Shown: piece after piece, positions 49,088 through 57,686 of the stretch
How positions within the stretch are numbered: position 1 is the first letter of the stretch
Layout of the letters: every line of letters begins with the position of its first letter
NCBI RefSeq assembly: GCF_036226665.1
Contig: NZ_CP109007.1
Coordinates: forward strand, 5,000,501-5,064,500
Direction: 5' to 3'
Origin: Streptomyces sp. NBC_00691
GTDB taxonomy: Bacteria > Actinomycetota > Actinomycetes > Streptomycetales > Streptomycetaceae
DNA length: 64,000 bases
Position numbers and translations under genes: made by a program
The notes under the pieces: generated by a model
The model's database searches: none
The model's input: the letters and a program-made list of their open reading frames with translations, nothing else
Told to the model about the DNA's origin: nothing

Positions 49088-49369
49088 ATGGACCTTCCTG
49101 AGATACCGGGCGTGTTCCGCTGGGTGGCGTTCGCCGTCGTCGCTCTCCATCTCCTCTCCCTCGTCCCCCTGTTGCGGAGGGTGCGCCGGTCCGAGCCCGG
49201 AGCCCGGACCGGGCGGGTGCTGGACCTCGTGGACTCCGCCACGGGCCTGACGCTGCTCGTCGGGCTTCTGCTCGGCAGCGGTGTGCTCCTGTTCGTCGGC
49301 CTTGCCGCCATGGGGGCGGTCATCCTGGCGAAGGGGGTCCGGCGGTTCCGGATCCAGCGGGAGGCCTGA
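49088..49369 (+). CDS. Small two-helix membrane protein
   Basis: A 93-residue membrane protein with helices at about 11-29 and 48-76, separated by a basic loop (LRRVRRSEPGARTG). TACATT 6 bp before the ATG suggests a leaderless transcript. No family recognised; common small membrane proteins of this kind occur throughout Streptomyces. Confidence 0.72.
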   Translation: MDLPEIPGVFRWVAFAVVALHLLSLVPLLRRVRRSEPGARTGRVLDLVDSATGLTLLVGLLLGSGVLLFVGLAAMGAVILAKGVRRFRIQREA

Positions 49370-49401
49370 GCCCGGCCCCCGCCCGGGCTCGCCGCCCGAG
49401 C

Positions 49402-49444
49402 CCGGACGGGGCTCCCCGGTGGAGGTCCGGACGGGGCTCCCCGG
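49402..49444. repeat. 18-bp direct repeat
   Basis: CCGGACGGGGCTCCCCGG occurs at 49402-49419 and again at 49427-49444, 25 bp apart; each copy is itself nearly palindromic. It lies between the small membrane protein gene and hutH. Confidence 0.8.
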
Positions 49445-49516
49445 CGTTGCCGGGCGGCGGAGCCGGGCCCGACCGGCGATCATCGGAACGGTAAGGGTCC
49501 GCCCCCCGCCCGGACA

Positions 49517-49537
49517 GTGACGAAGTCACCTAGTGAC
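49517..49537. promoter_or_regulatory. Alternating GTGAC/GTCAC arms upstream of hutH
   Basis: GTGAC-gaa-GTCAC-cta-GTGAC spans 49517-49537, two overlapping palindromes sharing the middle arm, about 31 bp before the hutH start. A likely regulator site of the histidine-utilisation gene. Confidence 0.55.
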
Positions 49538-49568
49538 ATGGCGGTCTTCAATCCGTAGGGTGCTGAAT

Positions 49569-51116
49569 ATGGATATGCAGACAGTCGTCCTCGGCACGTC
49601 CGGCACGACCCCGCAGGACGTCATCGACGTCGCCCGCCACGGCGCCCGCGTCGAGCTGTCGCCCGAGGCCGTGGAGGCCCTGGCCACCGCCCGCAACATC
49701 GTCGACGCGCTCGCCGCCAAGCCCGAGCCCGTCTACGGGGTCTCCACCGGCTTCGGCGCGCTCGCCACCCGGCACATCGGCCATGAACTCCGCGCCCAGC
49801 TCCAGCGCAACATCGTCCGCTCGCACGCCGCCGGCATGGGCCCGCGCGTCGAGCGCGAGGTCGTCCGCGCCCTGATGTTCCTGCGGCTCAAGACCGTCGC
49901 CTCCGGCCGCACCGGCGTCCGCCCCGAGGTCGCCCAGACCATGGCCGACGTCCTCAACGCCGGCATCACCCCGGTCGTGCACGAGTACGGCTCCCTCGGC
50001 TGCTCCGGCGACCTCGCCCCGCTCTCCCACTGCGCCCTCGCGCTCATGGGCGAGGGCGACGCCGAGGGCCCCGACGGTGAGCTCCGGCCCGCCGGCGAGC
50101 TGCTCGCCGCCCACGGCATCGCCCCCGTCGAGCTCAAGGAGAAGGAGGGCCTCGCCCTCCTCAACGGCACCGACGGCATGCTCGGCATGCTGATCATGGC
50201 CCTCGCCGACCTCGACACCCTCTACAAGTCGGCCGACATCACCGCCGCGCTCTCCCTCGAAGCCCTCCTCGGCACCGAGAAGGTCCTCGAACCCGAGCTG
50301 CACGACATCCGCCCGCACCCCGGCCAGAGCGCCTCCGCCGCCAACATGCTGGCCGTGCTCAAGGGCTCCGAGCTCACCGGTCACTTCCAGAGCGGCGAGG
50401 CCCCCCGCGTCCAGGACGCCTACTCGATCCGCTGCGCCCCGCAGGTCGCCGGCGCCGGCCGCGACACCATGGCCCACGCCCTGCTCGTCGCCGAGCGCGA
50501 GCTGGCCGCCGCCGTCGACAACCCGGTGATCCTCGCCGACGGCCAGGTCCGCTCCAACGGCAACTTCCACGGCGCCCCCGTCGCGTACGTCCTCGACTTC
50601 CTCGCCATCGCCGCCGCCGACCTCGGGTCCATCGCCGAGCGCCGCACCGACCGGCTCCTGGACAAGAACCGCTCGCACGGCCTGCCGCCCTTCCTCGCCG
50701 ACGACGCCGGCGTCGACTCGGGCCTGATGATCGCCCAGTACACGCAGGCCGCCCTGGTCAGCGAGATGAAGCGGCTCGCCGTCCCGGCCTCCGCCGACTC
50801 CATCCCGTCCTCGGCGATGCAGGAGGACCACGTCTCCATGGGCTGGTCCGCCGCCCGCAAGCTGCGCACCGCGATCGGCAACCTCAACCGGATCATCGCC
50901 GTCGAGCTGTACGCCGCCACCCGCGGCATCGAGCTCCGCCACGGCCTGTCCCCGGCGCCCGCCTCCGCCGCCGCCATCGAGGCGCTGCGCGCGGCCGGCG
51001 TCCAGGGCCCCGGCCCGGACCGCTTCCTCGCCCCCGACCTGGCGGCCGCCGACACCTTCGTCCGCGAAGGGAAGCTGCTCGCCGCGGTGGAGCCGGTCAC
51101 CGGCCCGCTGGCGTAA
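49569..51116 (+). CDS. hutH: Histidine ammonia-lyase
   Basis: A 515-residue histidase that deaminates L-histidine to urocanate, first step of histidine breakdown. The prosthetic MIO group normally forms from Ala-Ser-Gly; here residues 145-147 are Cys-Ser-Gly in GSLGCSGDLAPLSH, keeping the essential Ser. Other motifs: YGVSTGFGALA (about 56-66), ALLNGTDGML, and SIPSSAMQEDHVSMG. ATG at 49569 (MDMQTVVLG) is chosen over an upstream ATG at 49533 that lies in the operator. No other hut genes are nearby, as is usual in Streptomyces. Confidence 0.96.
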   Translation: MDMQTVVLGTSGTTPQDVIDVARHGARVELSPEAVEALATARNIVDALAAKPEPVYGVSTGFGALATRHIGHELRAQLQRNIVRSHAAGMGPRVEREVVRALMFLRLKTVASGRTGVRPEVAQTMADVLNAGITPVVHEYGSLGCSGDLAPLSHCALALMGEGDAEGPDGELRPAGELLAAHGIAPVELKEKEGLALLNGTDGMLGMLIMALADLDTLYKSADITAALSLEALLGTEKVLEPELHDIRPHPGQSASAANMLAVLKGSELTGHFQSGEAPRVQDAYSIRCAPQVAGAGRDTMAHALLVAERELAAAVDNPVILADGQVRSNGNFHGAPVAYVLDFLAIAAADLGSIAERRTDRLLDKNRSHGLPPFLADDAGVDSGLMIAQYTQAALVSEMKRLAVPASADSIPSSAMQEDHVSMGWSAARKLRTAIGNLNRIIAVELYAATRGIELRHGLSPAPASAAAIEALRAAGVQGPGPDRFLAPDLAAADTFVREGKLLAAVEPVTGPLA

Positions 51117-51131
51117 CCCGGAACGCAACGG

Positions 51132-51162
51132 AGGCCCGTCCCGGACACCCCCGGGCGGGCCT
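51132..51162. terminator. Bidirectional terminator
   Basis: AGGCCCGTCCCGG (51132-51144) pairs with CCGGGCGGGCCT (51151-51162) with one bulge, between hutH and the convergent LAETG gene. Confidence 0.75.
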
Positions 51163-51185
51163 CACGCACATACGGGCAGCGCCGC

Positions 51186-51455
51186 TCAGGACGTCCGGTC
51201 GCGCCGCCGCATCGCCAGCGCCACGAACCCGGCTCCGACCCCCAGGAAACCCGTCCCGCCGAGCAGATACGGCAGCGTGTCCCGGCCGCCGGTCTCCGCC
51301 AGGCGCCCGTCGTCCGAGGCGGGGCCGTCCTGGATCACTCCGATCCGTACCCCGCCCCGCTCGTCGGTGGCATTGGCGGACGGTACGAACCACAGGGCGC
51401 ACAGCAGGGTGCCCGCGGCGGTCGCGGTCAGCAGTGGGCGTCGGGCGGCGGACAC
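51186..51455 (-). CDS. Small LAETG sortase-anchored surface protein
   Basis: An 89-residue exported peptide. Signal peptide RRPLLTATAAGTLLCALWFVPSANA (cut near residue 30), a mature segment of only about 22 residues (ATDERGGVRIGVIQDGPASDDGRLAETGG), the LAETG class E sortase motif near residue 53, a membrane helix LPYLLGGTGFLGVGAGFVALA and the RRRDR stop-transfer. It should be cut at T-G and linked to the wall by a SrtE-type sortase encoded elsewhere. GTG start at 51453-51455. The mature part is too short for an enzyme, so a structural or adhesin-like role is inferred. Confidence 0.85.
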   Translation of the reverse strand: MSAARRPLLTATAAGTLLCALWFVPSANATDERGGVRIGVIQDGPASDDGRLAETGGRDTLPYLLGGTGFLGVGAGFVALAMRRRDRTS

Positions 51456-51566
51456 GGAAATTTCGATCCCCCTTGCGGAAACCGCGAATTGGTCGGTGCG
51501 CCGATGCTAATGAACACAGCGGGTCGTGGGAAAGCCGGGAGCCCCGGGACGCCTACGCTCCGACCC

Positions 51567-51908
51567 ATGAGTACTTCTGACACACCGCGCTATGTACGCC
51601 TTCGGGTCGATGTGGTCCTGGAGATCGACGGAGCGGCCGAGCTGGCCGCGGCGGCCGAGGCCCGGATCGACGCCGACGAGTTCATGCCCGAGGAGGAGCG
51701 GGTGCCCGCCCGCGCCGCCGCGCACGAGGACAGCGCCGAGGCCCTCGCGTACCTCGTCGAGCCCTTCGACCTGATCCGCGACGTCCCCGGCATCGAAATG
51801 GTCCAGGCCTCCTGGAGCAGTGAGGAGATCGAGTACGACCCCGATGCGCTGGAGTGGGATCTCGGCGAGGAAGATGGGCAGGAGGAAGACGACGACGACC
51901 GGTCGTAG
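51567..51908 (+). CDS. Acidic small protein of unknown function
   Basis: A 113-residue acidic protein ending in a Glu/Asp run (EEDGQEEDDDDR). The first half forms alternating strands and helices (YVRLRVDVVLEIDGAAELAAAAEARIDADE). TACGCT 7 bp before the ATG and no Shine-Dalgarno suggest leaderless translation. Conserved in Streptomyces next to the L,D-transpeptidase gene in my recollection. Function unknown. Confidence 0.78.
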   Translation: MSTSDTPRYVRLRVDVVLEIDGAAELAAAAEARIDADEFMPEEERVPARAAAHEDSAEALAYLVEPFDLIRDVPGIEMVQASWSSEEIEYDPDALEWDLGEEDGQEEDDDDRS

Positions 51909-51928
51909 GACCGGTATCCGACCTGTTC

Positions 51929-51959
51929 GCAGGCCCCGGGACGGCGTCCCGGGGCCTGC
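51929..51959 (+). terminator. 14-bp perfect hairpin after the acidic protein gene
   Basis: GCAGGCCCCGGGAC (51929-51942) pairs with GTCCCGGGGCCTGC (51946-51959) over a GGC loop, 20 bp past the stop. Confidence 0.88.
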
Positions 51960-52140
51960 GTCGTGCCGGCGTGCGACGGGTGACGGGGGCCACTGCGGCC
52001 CTGGGAACCGGACGGGACCGTACGAGCGTGTCGATCAGTGGCGTTTCCCACAAACGCTCCGCTTCCGGAACCGGACGGGGTGTCATGGGCGTTCTCAAGA
52101 AGAAGTTGGCAGGGAATCGGCGACGATGGAGAAGCGTGTG

Positions 52141-53397
52141 ATGACGGACGGCAAGCGCCGCCGCAGGAGCCTGGCCGCCGCGGCCGCCGTGCTCAGCGGT
52201 GTGCTGGTGCTTTCGGCGTGCAGCGACGAGGACAAGGGCGCGGGCGCCTCAGGTTCCGCGACGCCGCAGTCACAGGCTCAGGTCGACGAGGCGGCCGCGC
52301 AGAAGACCTCCAAGGCGAAGATCACCATCTCGCCGAAGAACGGTGCGCAGAACGCCTCGATCAACAAGGACGCCAAGGTCTCCGTCACCGAGGGCAAGCT
52401 CACCGAGGTCGTCATGACCTCCGCCGAGGGCGAGGCCGTCAAGGGTGAGATAGCCGCCGACGGCCTGAGCTGGCAGCCGACCGGCCAGCTCGAGCGCGCC
52501 ACGGTCTACAAGATCGCCGCCACGGCCACGGACGCGGAGGGCCTGGAGGCGCACGAGAACTCCTCGTTCACCACGGTCTCCAAGGCCAACAGCTTCATCG
52601 GCAACTTCACGCCGGAGGACGGCTCGACCGTCGGCGTCGGCATGCCGGTCTCGATCAACTTCAACAAGGCCATCACCGACAAGAAGGCCGTCCAGGCCGG
52701 CATCACGGTCACCTCCACCAGCGGCCAGGAGGTCGTCGGACACTGGTTCGACGGCACCCGACTCGACTTCCGTCCGGACGACTACTGGACCGAGGGCTCG
52801 ACCGTCACCCTCAAGCTCGACCTCGACGGCGTCGAGGGCGCCGACGGTGTCTTCGGCGTCCAGCAGAAGACCGTCACCTTCAAGATCGGCCGCAACCAGG
52901 TCTCCACCGTCGACGTCGCCACCAAGACCATGACGGTCACCCAGGACGGCAAGACGATCAAGACCATCCCCGTCTCCGCCGGCTCCCCGGACAACCCGAC
53001 CTACAACGGTCAGATGGTGATCTCCGAGAAGTTCAAGGAGACCCGGATGAACGGCGCGACCGTCGGCTTCACCGACGACGACGGCAAGGGCGAGTACGAC
53101 ATCAAGGACGTGCCGCACGCCATGCGCCTGTCCACCTCGGGCACCTTCATCCACGGCAACTACTGGGGCCCCGACTCGATCTTCGGCTCGGCCAACACCA
53201 GCCACGGCTGCGTCGGCCTGAACGACGTCAAGGGCGCCGGCGACCCGAACCAGCAGGCCGCCTGGCTCTACGACCACTCGATCGTCGGCGACGTCGTGAT
53301 CGTCAAGCACTCCAAGGACAAGACGATCGCCCCCAGCAACGGCCTCAACGGCTGGAACATGAGCTGGGCCGACTGGAAGGCCGGCTCCGCGGCCTGA
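52141..53397 (+). CDS. Lipoprotein L,D-transpeptidase
   Basis: A 418-residue lipoprotein peptidoglycan L,D-transpeptidase that forms 3-3 cross-links. Signal peptide RRRRSLAAAAAVLSGVLVLSAC with the lipobox Cys near residue 25, then Ig-like domains 1 and 2 (about 60-150 and 150-250), and the YkuD catalytic domain with HGNYWGPDSIFGSANTSHGCVGL, including the nucleophile Cys in SHGC and conserved His/Gly. ATG at 52141 follows GGAGAAGC; an in-frame ATG at 52126 also has an AGGGAA site. It matches the SCO4934-type Streptomyces Ldt. Confidence 0.95.
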   Translation: MTDGKRRRRSLAAAAAVLSGVLVLSACSDEDKGAGASGSATPQSQAQVDEAAAQKTSKAKITISPKNGAQNASINKDAKVSVTEGKLTEVVMTSAEGEAVKGEIAADGLSWQPTGQLERATVYKIAATATDAEGLEAHENSSFTTVSKANSFIGNFTPEDGSTVGVGMPVSINFNKAITDKKAVQAGITVTSTSGQEVVGHWFDGTRLDFRPDDYWTEGSTVTLKLDLDGVEGADGVFGVQQKTVTFKIGRNQVSTVDVATKTMTVTQDGKTIKTIPVSAGSPDNPTYNGQMVISEKFKETRMNGATVGFTDDDGKGEYDIKDVPHAMRLSTSGTFIHGNYWGPDSIFGSANTSHGCVGLNDVKGAGDPNQQAAWLYDHSIVGDVVIVKHSKDKTIAPSNGLNGWNMSWADWKAGSAA

Positions 53398-53418
53398 TCC
53401 CCGGCACACGGCGTACGC

Positions 53419-53457
53419 GAACGGCGGCCCCCTCCAGGACGGAGAGGGCCGCCGTTC
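53419..53457. terminator. Bidirectional terminator, 17-bp stem
   Basis: Arms 53419-53435 and 53441-53457 (GAACGGCGGCCC against GGGCCGCCGTTC, extended with one mismatch) over a 5-nt loop between the Ldt and convergent XRE genes. Confidence 0.85.
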
Positions 53458-53461
53458 CGCG

Positions 53462-54322
53462 TCACCGTACGACTTCCTCCACACCCCACTGCGCCAGCAG
53501 CCGCAGCGCGTCCGCCGACGCCGTCCCCGGCTCCGCCTGGTACGTGATGAGCACCAGGTCCGGATCCCCGCCCGCCACCTGCATGCTCTCGTACGCCAGC
53601 GTCATCTCGCCCACCAGCGGATGCCGCAGCACCTTCGTCCCGTGCCCCTTGTCCGCGACCGTGTGCGCCGCCCACAGCGAGCGGAACTCCTCACTGCGCA
53701 CCGACAGCTCACCGACCAGCGCGAGCAGCGCCGGATCCTCCGGGTAGCAGCCCGCGTACAGCCGCAGCACGCTCACCACCTCGGTCGCCTTGCACTCCCA
53801 GTCCCGGTAGAGATCGCGCGCATTGGGCCCGAGGAAGACCATCCTGGCCACATTGCGCTCGGCCGGCTCCATCGTCTCGAAATCACCCATGAGGGCCCGC
53901 GCCATCCGGTTCCACGCGAGCACGTCGAGCCGCCGCCCCACGACGAACGCCGGGACACCCTCCATCGCGTCCAGCAGATGCCGCAGACCCGGCCGCACCG
54001 GCTGGGGACGGACGATCGCCGCCCGGTGCTGCCTCTTCTTCGCCGTCGGCTTGGCCAGATGCGTCAGATGCGCCCGCTCCGTGTCGCTCAGCCGCAGGGC
54101 CCGCGCGATCGAGTCGAGCACCTCCATGGACACGTTGCGCCCGTTGCCCTGCTCAAGCCGGGTGTAGTACGCCACCGACACCCCGGCCAGCTGCGCCAGC
54201 TCCTCCCGGCGCAGCCCGGGCACCCGGCGGTGCCGCCCGAACTCCGGCAGACCCACGTCCTCCGGCTTCAGCCGGGCCCGGCGCGACCGCAGGAATTCGC
54301 TGAGTTCGGCACTGAGATCCAT
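53462..54322 (-). CDS. XRE family transcriptional regulator (MmyB-like ligand domain)
   Basis: A 286-residue regulator. HTH: RREELAQLAGVSVAYYTRLEQGNGRNVSMEVLDSIARALRLS, preceded by the GRHRRVPGLRREEL stretch typical of actinobacterial regulators with a C-terminal MmyB-like (PAS-like) ligand domain, which follows with VVGRRLDVLAWNRMARAL and later LYRDWECKATEVVSVLRLYAG. Likely senses a small hydrophobic ligand. Divergent from the alcohol dehydrogenase gene, which is a plausible target. Confidence 0.92.
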   Translation of the reverse strand: MDLSAELSEFLRSRRARLKPEDVGLPEFGRHRRVPGLRREELAQLAGVSVAYYTRLEQGNGRNVSMEVLDSIARALRLSDTERAHLTHLAKPTAKKRQHRAAIVRPQPVRPGLRHLLDAMEGVPAFVVGRRLDVLAWNRMARALMGDFETMEPAERNVARMVFLGPNARDLYRDWECKATEVVSVLRLYAGCYPEDPALLALVGELSVRSEEFRSLWAAHTVADKGHGTKVLRHPLVGEMTLAYESMQVAGGDPDLVLITYQAEPGTASADALRLLAQWGVEEVVR

Positions 54323-54450
54323 GCGTCCCGATTATCCCAGGTCGTACGTCCGGGCGGACGGCTGTTCCTGTCCCTGCCAGTGGTAGGCACGCTGGACGTA
54401 GGCAGAACAGGGGGCTGGGTGATGTCGGCGCCACCCCGCAGGCTGGATGC

Positions 54451-55503
54451 ATGACCACGAACGTGACCACCGTCCCCGCGTACGCCGCACCCGCCGCCAA
54501 CGCCCCGCTGGAGCGCACCACCGTGCCGCGCCGGCCCGTCGGCGAGCACGACGTCCTCATCGAGATCAAGTACTCCGGCATCTGCCACTCCGACATCCAC
54601 CAGGCCCGCGACGGCTGGGGCGAGGGCATCTTCCCGATGGTCCCGGGCCACGAGATCGCCGGAATCGTCGCCGAGGTCGGCCCCGGGGTCAGCAGGTTCC
54701 AGGTGGGCGACCGGGTCGGCGTCGGCTGCTTCGTCGACTCCTGCCGGGAGTGCGAGTACTGCGTCCAGGGCCTGGAGCAGTACTGCACGGGCGGCATGAC
54801 CGGCACGTACAACGCCCTCGACAAGAACGGCGAGCCCACCTACGGCGGCTACTCGCGCCACATCGTCGTCGACGAGAACTACACCCTGCGCATCCCCGAG
54901 GGCATCGGCCTCGACGAGGCCGCCCCGCTCCTCTGCGCCGGCATCACCCTCTACTCGCCGCTCGCCCACTGGCAGGCCGGCCCCGGCAAGAAGGTCGCGA
55001 TCGTCGGCCTCGGCGGCCTCGGCCACATGGGCGTCAAGATCGCCCACGCGCTCGGCGCCGAGGTGACCGTCCTCAGCCAGTCGCTCAAGAAGCAGGAGGA
55101 CGGCCTCAAGCTCGGCGCCGACCACTACTACGCCACCAGCGACCCCGCGACCTTCACCGAGCTGGCCGGCACCTTCGACCTGGTGATCTCCACGGTCTCC
55201 GCACCGCTGGACTTCGACGCCTACCTGAGCCTCGTCAAGACCGACGGCGCCCTGGTGAACGTCGGCGCCCCCGAGGAGCCCGTCTCCATCGGCCTGTTCT
55301 CCCTCATCGGCGGCCGCAAGACCCTCGCGGGCTCGATGATCGGCGGCATCGCCGAGACACAGCAGATGCTCGACTTCTGCGCCGAGCACGGCCTCGGCGC
55401 GGAGATCGAGCTCATCCGCGCCGAGCAGATCAACGAGGCGTACGAGCGGGTGCTCGCCAGCGACGTCCGCTACCGCTTCGTGATCGACGCGTCGACGATC
55501 TGA
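54451..55503 (+). CDS. Zinc NAD(P)-dependent alcohol dehydrogenase (cinnamyl/AdhC type)
   Basis: A 350-residue medium-chain dehydrogenase that interconverts aldehydes and primary alcohols. Catalytic zinc ligands are in GICHSDIHQ and PGHEIAG; the structural zinc Cys quartet is CRECEYCVQGLEQYC. The NAD(P)-binding Rossmann motif is GLGGLGHMGVK near residue 187. Belongs to the YahK/AdhC-like bacterial group that reduces small aldehydes. Start ATG 54451. Divergent from an XRE regulator, and followed by a DUF1330 gene. Confidence 0.94.
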   Translation: MTTNVTTVPAYAAPAANAPLERTTVPRRPVGEHDVLIEIKYSGICHSDIHQARDGWGEGIFPMVPGHEIAGIVAEVGPGVSRFQVGDRVGVGCFVDSCRECEYCVQGLEQYCTGGMTGTYNALDKNGEPTYGGYSRHIVVDENYTLRIPEGIGLDEAAPLLCAGITLYSPLAHWQAGPGKKVAIVGLGGLGHMGVKIAHALGAEVTVLSQSLKKQEDGLKLGADHYYATSDPATFTELAGTFDLVISTVSAPLDFDAYLSLVKTDGALVNVGAPEEPVSIGLFSLIGGRKTLAGSMIGGIAETQQMLDFCAEHGLGAEIELIRAEQINEAYERVLASDVRYRFVIDASTI

Positions 55504-55591
55504 CGCCCGCGCACGACGCGCCGCCGCGGATGCCGGGGCATGACCCGCGGGGTAATCGACCCCGTGCGGCATGCCCCGGCACTCTTCTCCC

Positions 55592-55951
55592 ATGACCGCA
55601 TACGCCATCGGAAACCTGCACCCGAAGCCCGTCCTCGACGAGGAGGTCTTCACCTACATGGAGCGCGTCCAGAGCACCCTGGACCCCTTCCACGGCCGCT
55701 TCCTCGTCCACGGCGCCCAGACCCGCGAGGTCACCGAGGGCCACTGGCCGGCCGCCGTCGTGATCATCGCCTTCCCGTCCTACGAGAACGCCCGCGCCTG
55801 GTACGACTCCGCCGCCTACCAGGCCCTGATCCCCCTCCGCACCCGCCACATGGCCGGCGACATCCTCCTGGTCGACGGCGTCGCCGACGGGTACGACCCG
55901 GCGGCGACGGCCGCGACCCTGCGGGCCGCCGCGTCAGGCGACCCGGCCTGA
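55592..55951 (+). CDS. DUF1330 domain protein
   Basis: A 119-residue dimeric alpha-beta barrel protein of the DUF1330 family. The family pattern is seen in TYMERVQSTLDPFHGRFLVHGAQTREVTEGHWP and VIIAFPSYENARAWYDSAAYQALIPLRTRH. ATG at 55592 with TTCTCCC before it; leaderless or weakly ribosome-bound. Its function is unknown, though such folds modify or bind small metabolites. Its 3' end overlaps the convergent ABC-F gene by 18 bp. Confidence 0.9.
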   Translation: MTAYAIGNLHPKPVLDEEVFTYMERVQSTLDPFHGRFLVHGAQTREVTEGHWPAAVVIIAFPSYENARAWYDSAAYQALIPLRTRHMAGDILLVDGVADGYDPAATAATLRAAASGDPA

Positions 55952-57571
55952 CCGGAGCTCCAGACGCCGGCCTCCGAAGCCCTCCCGGAAGCGCTCGTCG
56001 TGGGAGACCGCGACCACCGCGCCCGGGAAGGCGGCGAGGGCCGCCTCCAGGTCCTCCACCAGGGAGAGCGCCACATGGTTGGTCGGCTCGTCCAGGACGA
56101 GCAGATCGGCCGGCCGGGTCACCAGCCGGGCCAGCTCCAGACGACGCTGCTGCCCCACCGAGAGCCGGGCCACCGGCACGGACAGGTCCTCCTCCCGGAA
56201 CAGCCCGAGAGCGAGCAGCTCCGCCGCGTACTCCTCGGGCGGACCGGGGCGCCCCGCCGCGTACTCCGTGAGCAGCGGCTTCGGGGACGGCACGGCGGGC
56301 AGCTCCTGGCGCAGCCGCCCGACCCGTCCCGAACGGCCGACGCGCCCGCTGTCGGGGCGCAGGTCCCCGGCGAGGACCCGCAGCAGGGTCGTCTTGCCGG
56401 CGCCGTTGGGCCCGGAGACGAGCAGCCGGTCCCCGGCGGAGATCCGCAGCTCGTCGATCACCAGCCGCCGGCCGACCACGACGTCGACGAGCTCGGCGAG
56501 AGGCCCGCCGCCGGGGATTCCCCCGTCGGCGGGGGCCGCCGTCGCGATCCGGGCCGTGAAGCGCAGCGGTTCCGGCGGTGCCGGCACCGGTGACCTGCGC
56601 AGCTGCTCCAGCCGGACCCGGGCCGCCCTCACCTGTCCCGACAGCTTGTTCTCGTGCGAACGGCGGTGCTTGCCGAAGCCCTGCCGGGGATCCTTTCCCG
56701 ACCCCGCCAGCCGCTGCCCGGCCGCCGCCACCAGCTCCTCGGTACGGGCCAGCTCCTCCCGCCACTCCTCGTGCTCCTGCGCCCGCCTCCGGCGGGCCGC
56801 GGCCCTGGCCGCGCGGTAGCCGGACCAGCCGTCGCCGTACCGGGTCACCGCGCGGGTGTCCCGGTCGACCTCCAGGATCCTGGTCGCCATGCCCTCCAGG
56901 AACGCCCGGTCGTGGGTGACCGCGACCACGGTGCCGCGGTGGGCGCGCAGCCGTTCCCCCAGCCAGCCGGCGGCGGCCCGGTCGAGGTGGTTCGTCGGTT
57001 CGTCGAGGAGCAGCAGCTCGGCGCCCGAGGCGAGGACGCAGGCGAGGGCGAGCCGGGACTGCTCGCCGCCGGAGAGCGTGCCGACGCGCCGCTCGTACGG
57101 GACACGGCCGAGGCCGAGTCCGTGGAGCGAGGCGTCCACCCGGGCGTCGGCCCGGTAGCCGCCCCGCTCCTCGTAGCGCGCGGCGAGTTCCCCGTACGCG
57201 GCGAGTTCCTCGGGGGTCGCGGAGCCGAGCGTCTCCTCGGCGGCCCGCATCTGCCGTTCCATCGAGCGGAGTTCGGCGAGCGCCGCGTCGACGGCGTCCC
57301 GCACGGTGTGCTCGGGCCCGAGGCCGAGGGTCTCGGCGAGCGTCTGGGCGAGACGCGCGACGCCACCGGGGAAGCGGACGGTCGCCTCACCGGTGGCGGG
57401 CGCCTCGGCGCCGGCCAGGAGCCGGAGCAGGGTGGATTTGCCGGAGCCGTTCTCACCGATGACGGCGGCCTTCTCACCGGGCCGGACGGTGAGCGTGAGC
57501 TGGTCGAGGACGGAGCGGTCCCCGTAGGACTTGGAGACGTCTTTGAGGGTCAACTGGGCGCGGTCGCGCAT
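55934..57571 (-). CDS. ABC-F ribosome-protection type ATPase
   Basis: A 545-residue ABC-F protein without membrane domains. Two ATPase cassettes: Walker A GENGSGKST and GPNGAGKTT, signatures LSGGEQSRL and LSVGQQRRL, Walker B LLLLDEPTNH and LLVLDEPTNH, separated by a helical arginine-rich linker (RAARAAARRRRAQEHEEWREEL), the interdomain region that reaches into the ribosome. ABC-F resistance proteins displace macrolides, lincosamides, pleuromutilins or streptogramins. The short leader peptide upstream suggests drug-induced expression. Start ATG at 57569-57571. Overlaps DUF1330 gene 3' end. Confidence 0.94.
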   Translation of the reverse strand: MRDRAQLTLKDVSKSYGDRSVLDQLTLTVRPGEKAAVIGENGSGKSTLLRLLAGAEAPATGEATVRFPGGVARLAQTLAETLGLGPEHTVRDAVDAALAELRSMERQMRAAEETLGSATPEELAAYGELAARYEERGGYRADARVDASLHGLGLGRVPYERRVGTLSGGEQSRLALACVLASGAELLLLDEPTNHLDRAAAGWLGERLRAHRGTVVAVTHDRAFLEGMATRILEVDRDTRAVTRYGDGWSGYRAARAAARRRRAQEHEEWREELARTEELVAAAGQRLAGSGKDPRQGFGKHRRSHENKLSGQVRAARVRLEQLRRSPVPAPPEPLRFTARIATAAPADGGIPGGGPLAELVDVVVGRRLVIDELRISAGDRLLVSGPNGAGKTTLLRVLAGDLRPDSGRVGRSGRVGRLRQELPAVPSPKPLLTEYAAGRPGPPEEYAAELLALGLFREEDLSVPVARLSVGQQRRLELARLVTRPADLLVLDEPTNHVALSLVEDLEAALAAFPGAVVAVSHDERFREGFGGRRLELRSGRVA

Positions 57572-57686
57572 GGGATCTTTCCCTGGGTACTGGAGGGCGT
57601 TCGGGCCGGGGAGAGGACACCGGGACCACCACTGCCGCGCCCCGGGGGCGACGGATCAGCGGGTCGGACCGGGTCGGCGGCCGGAA

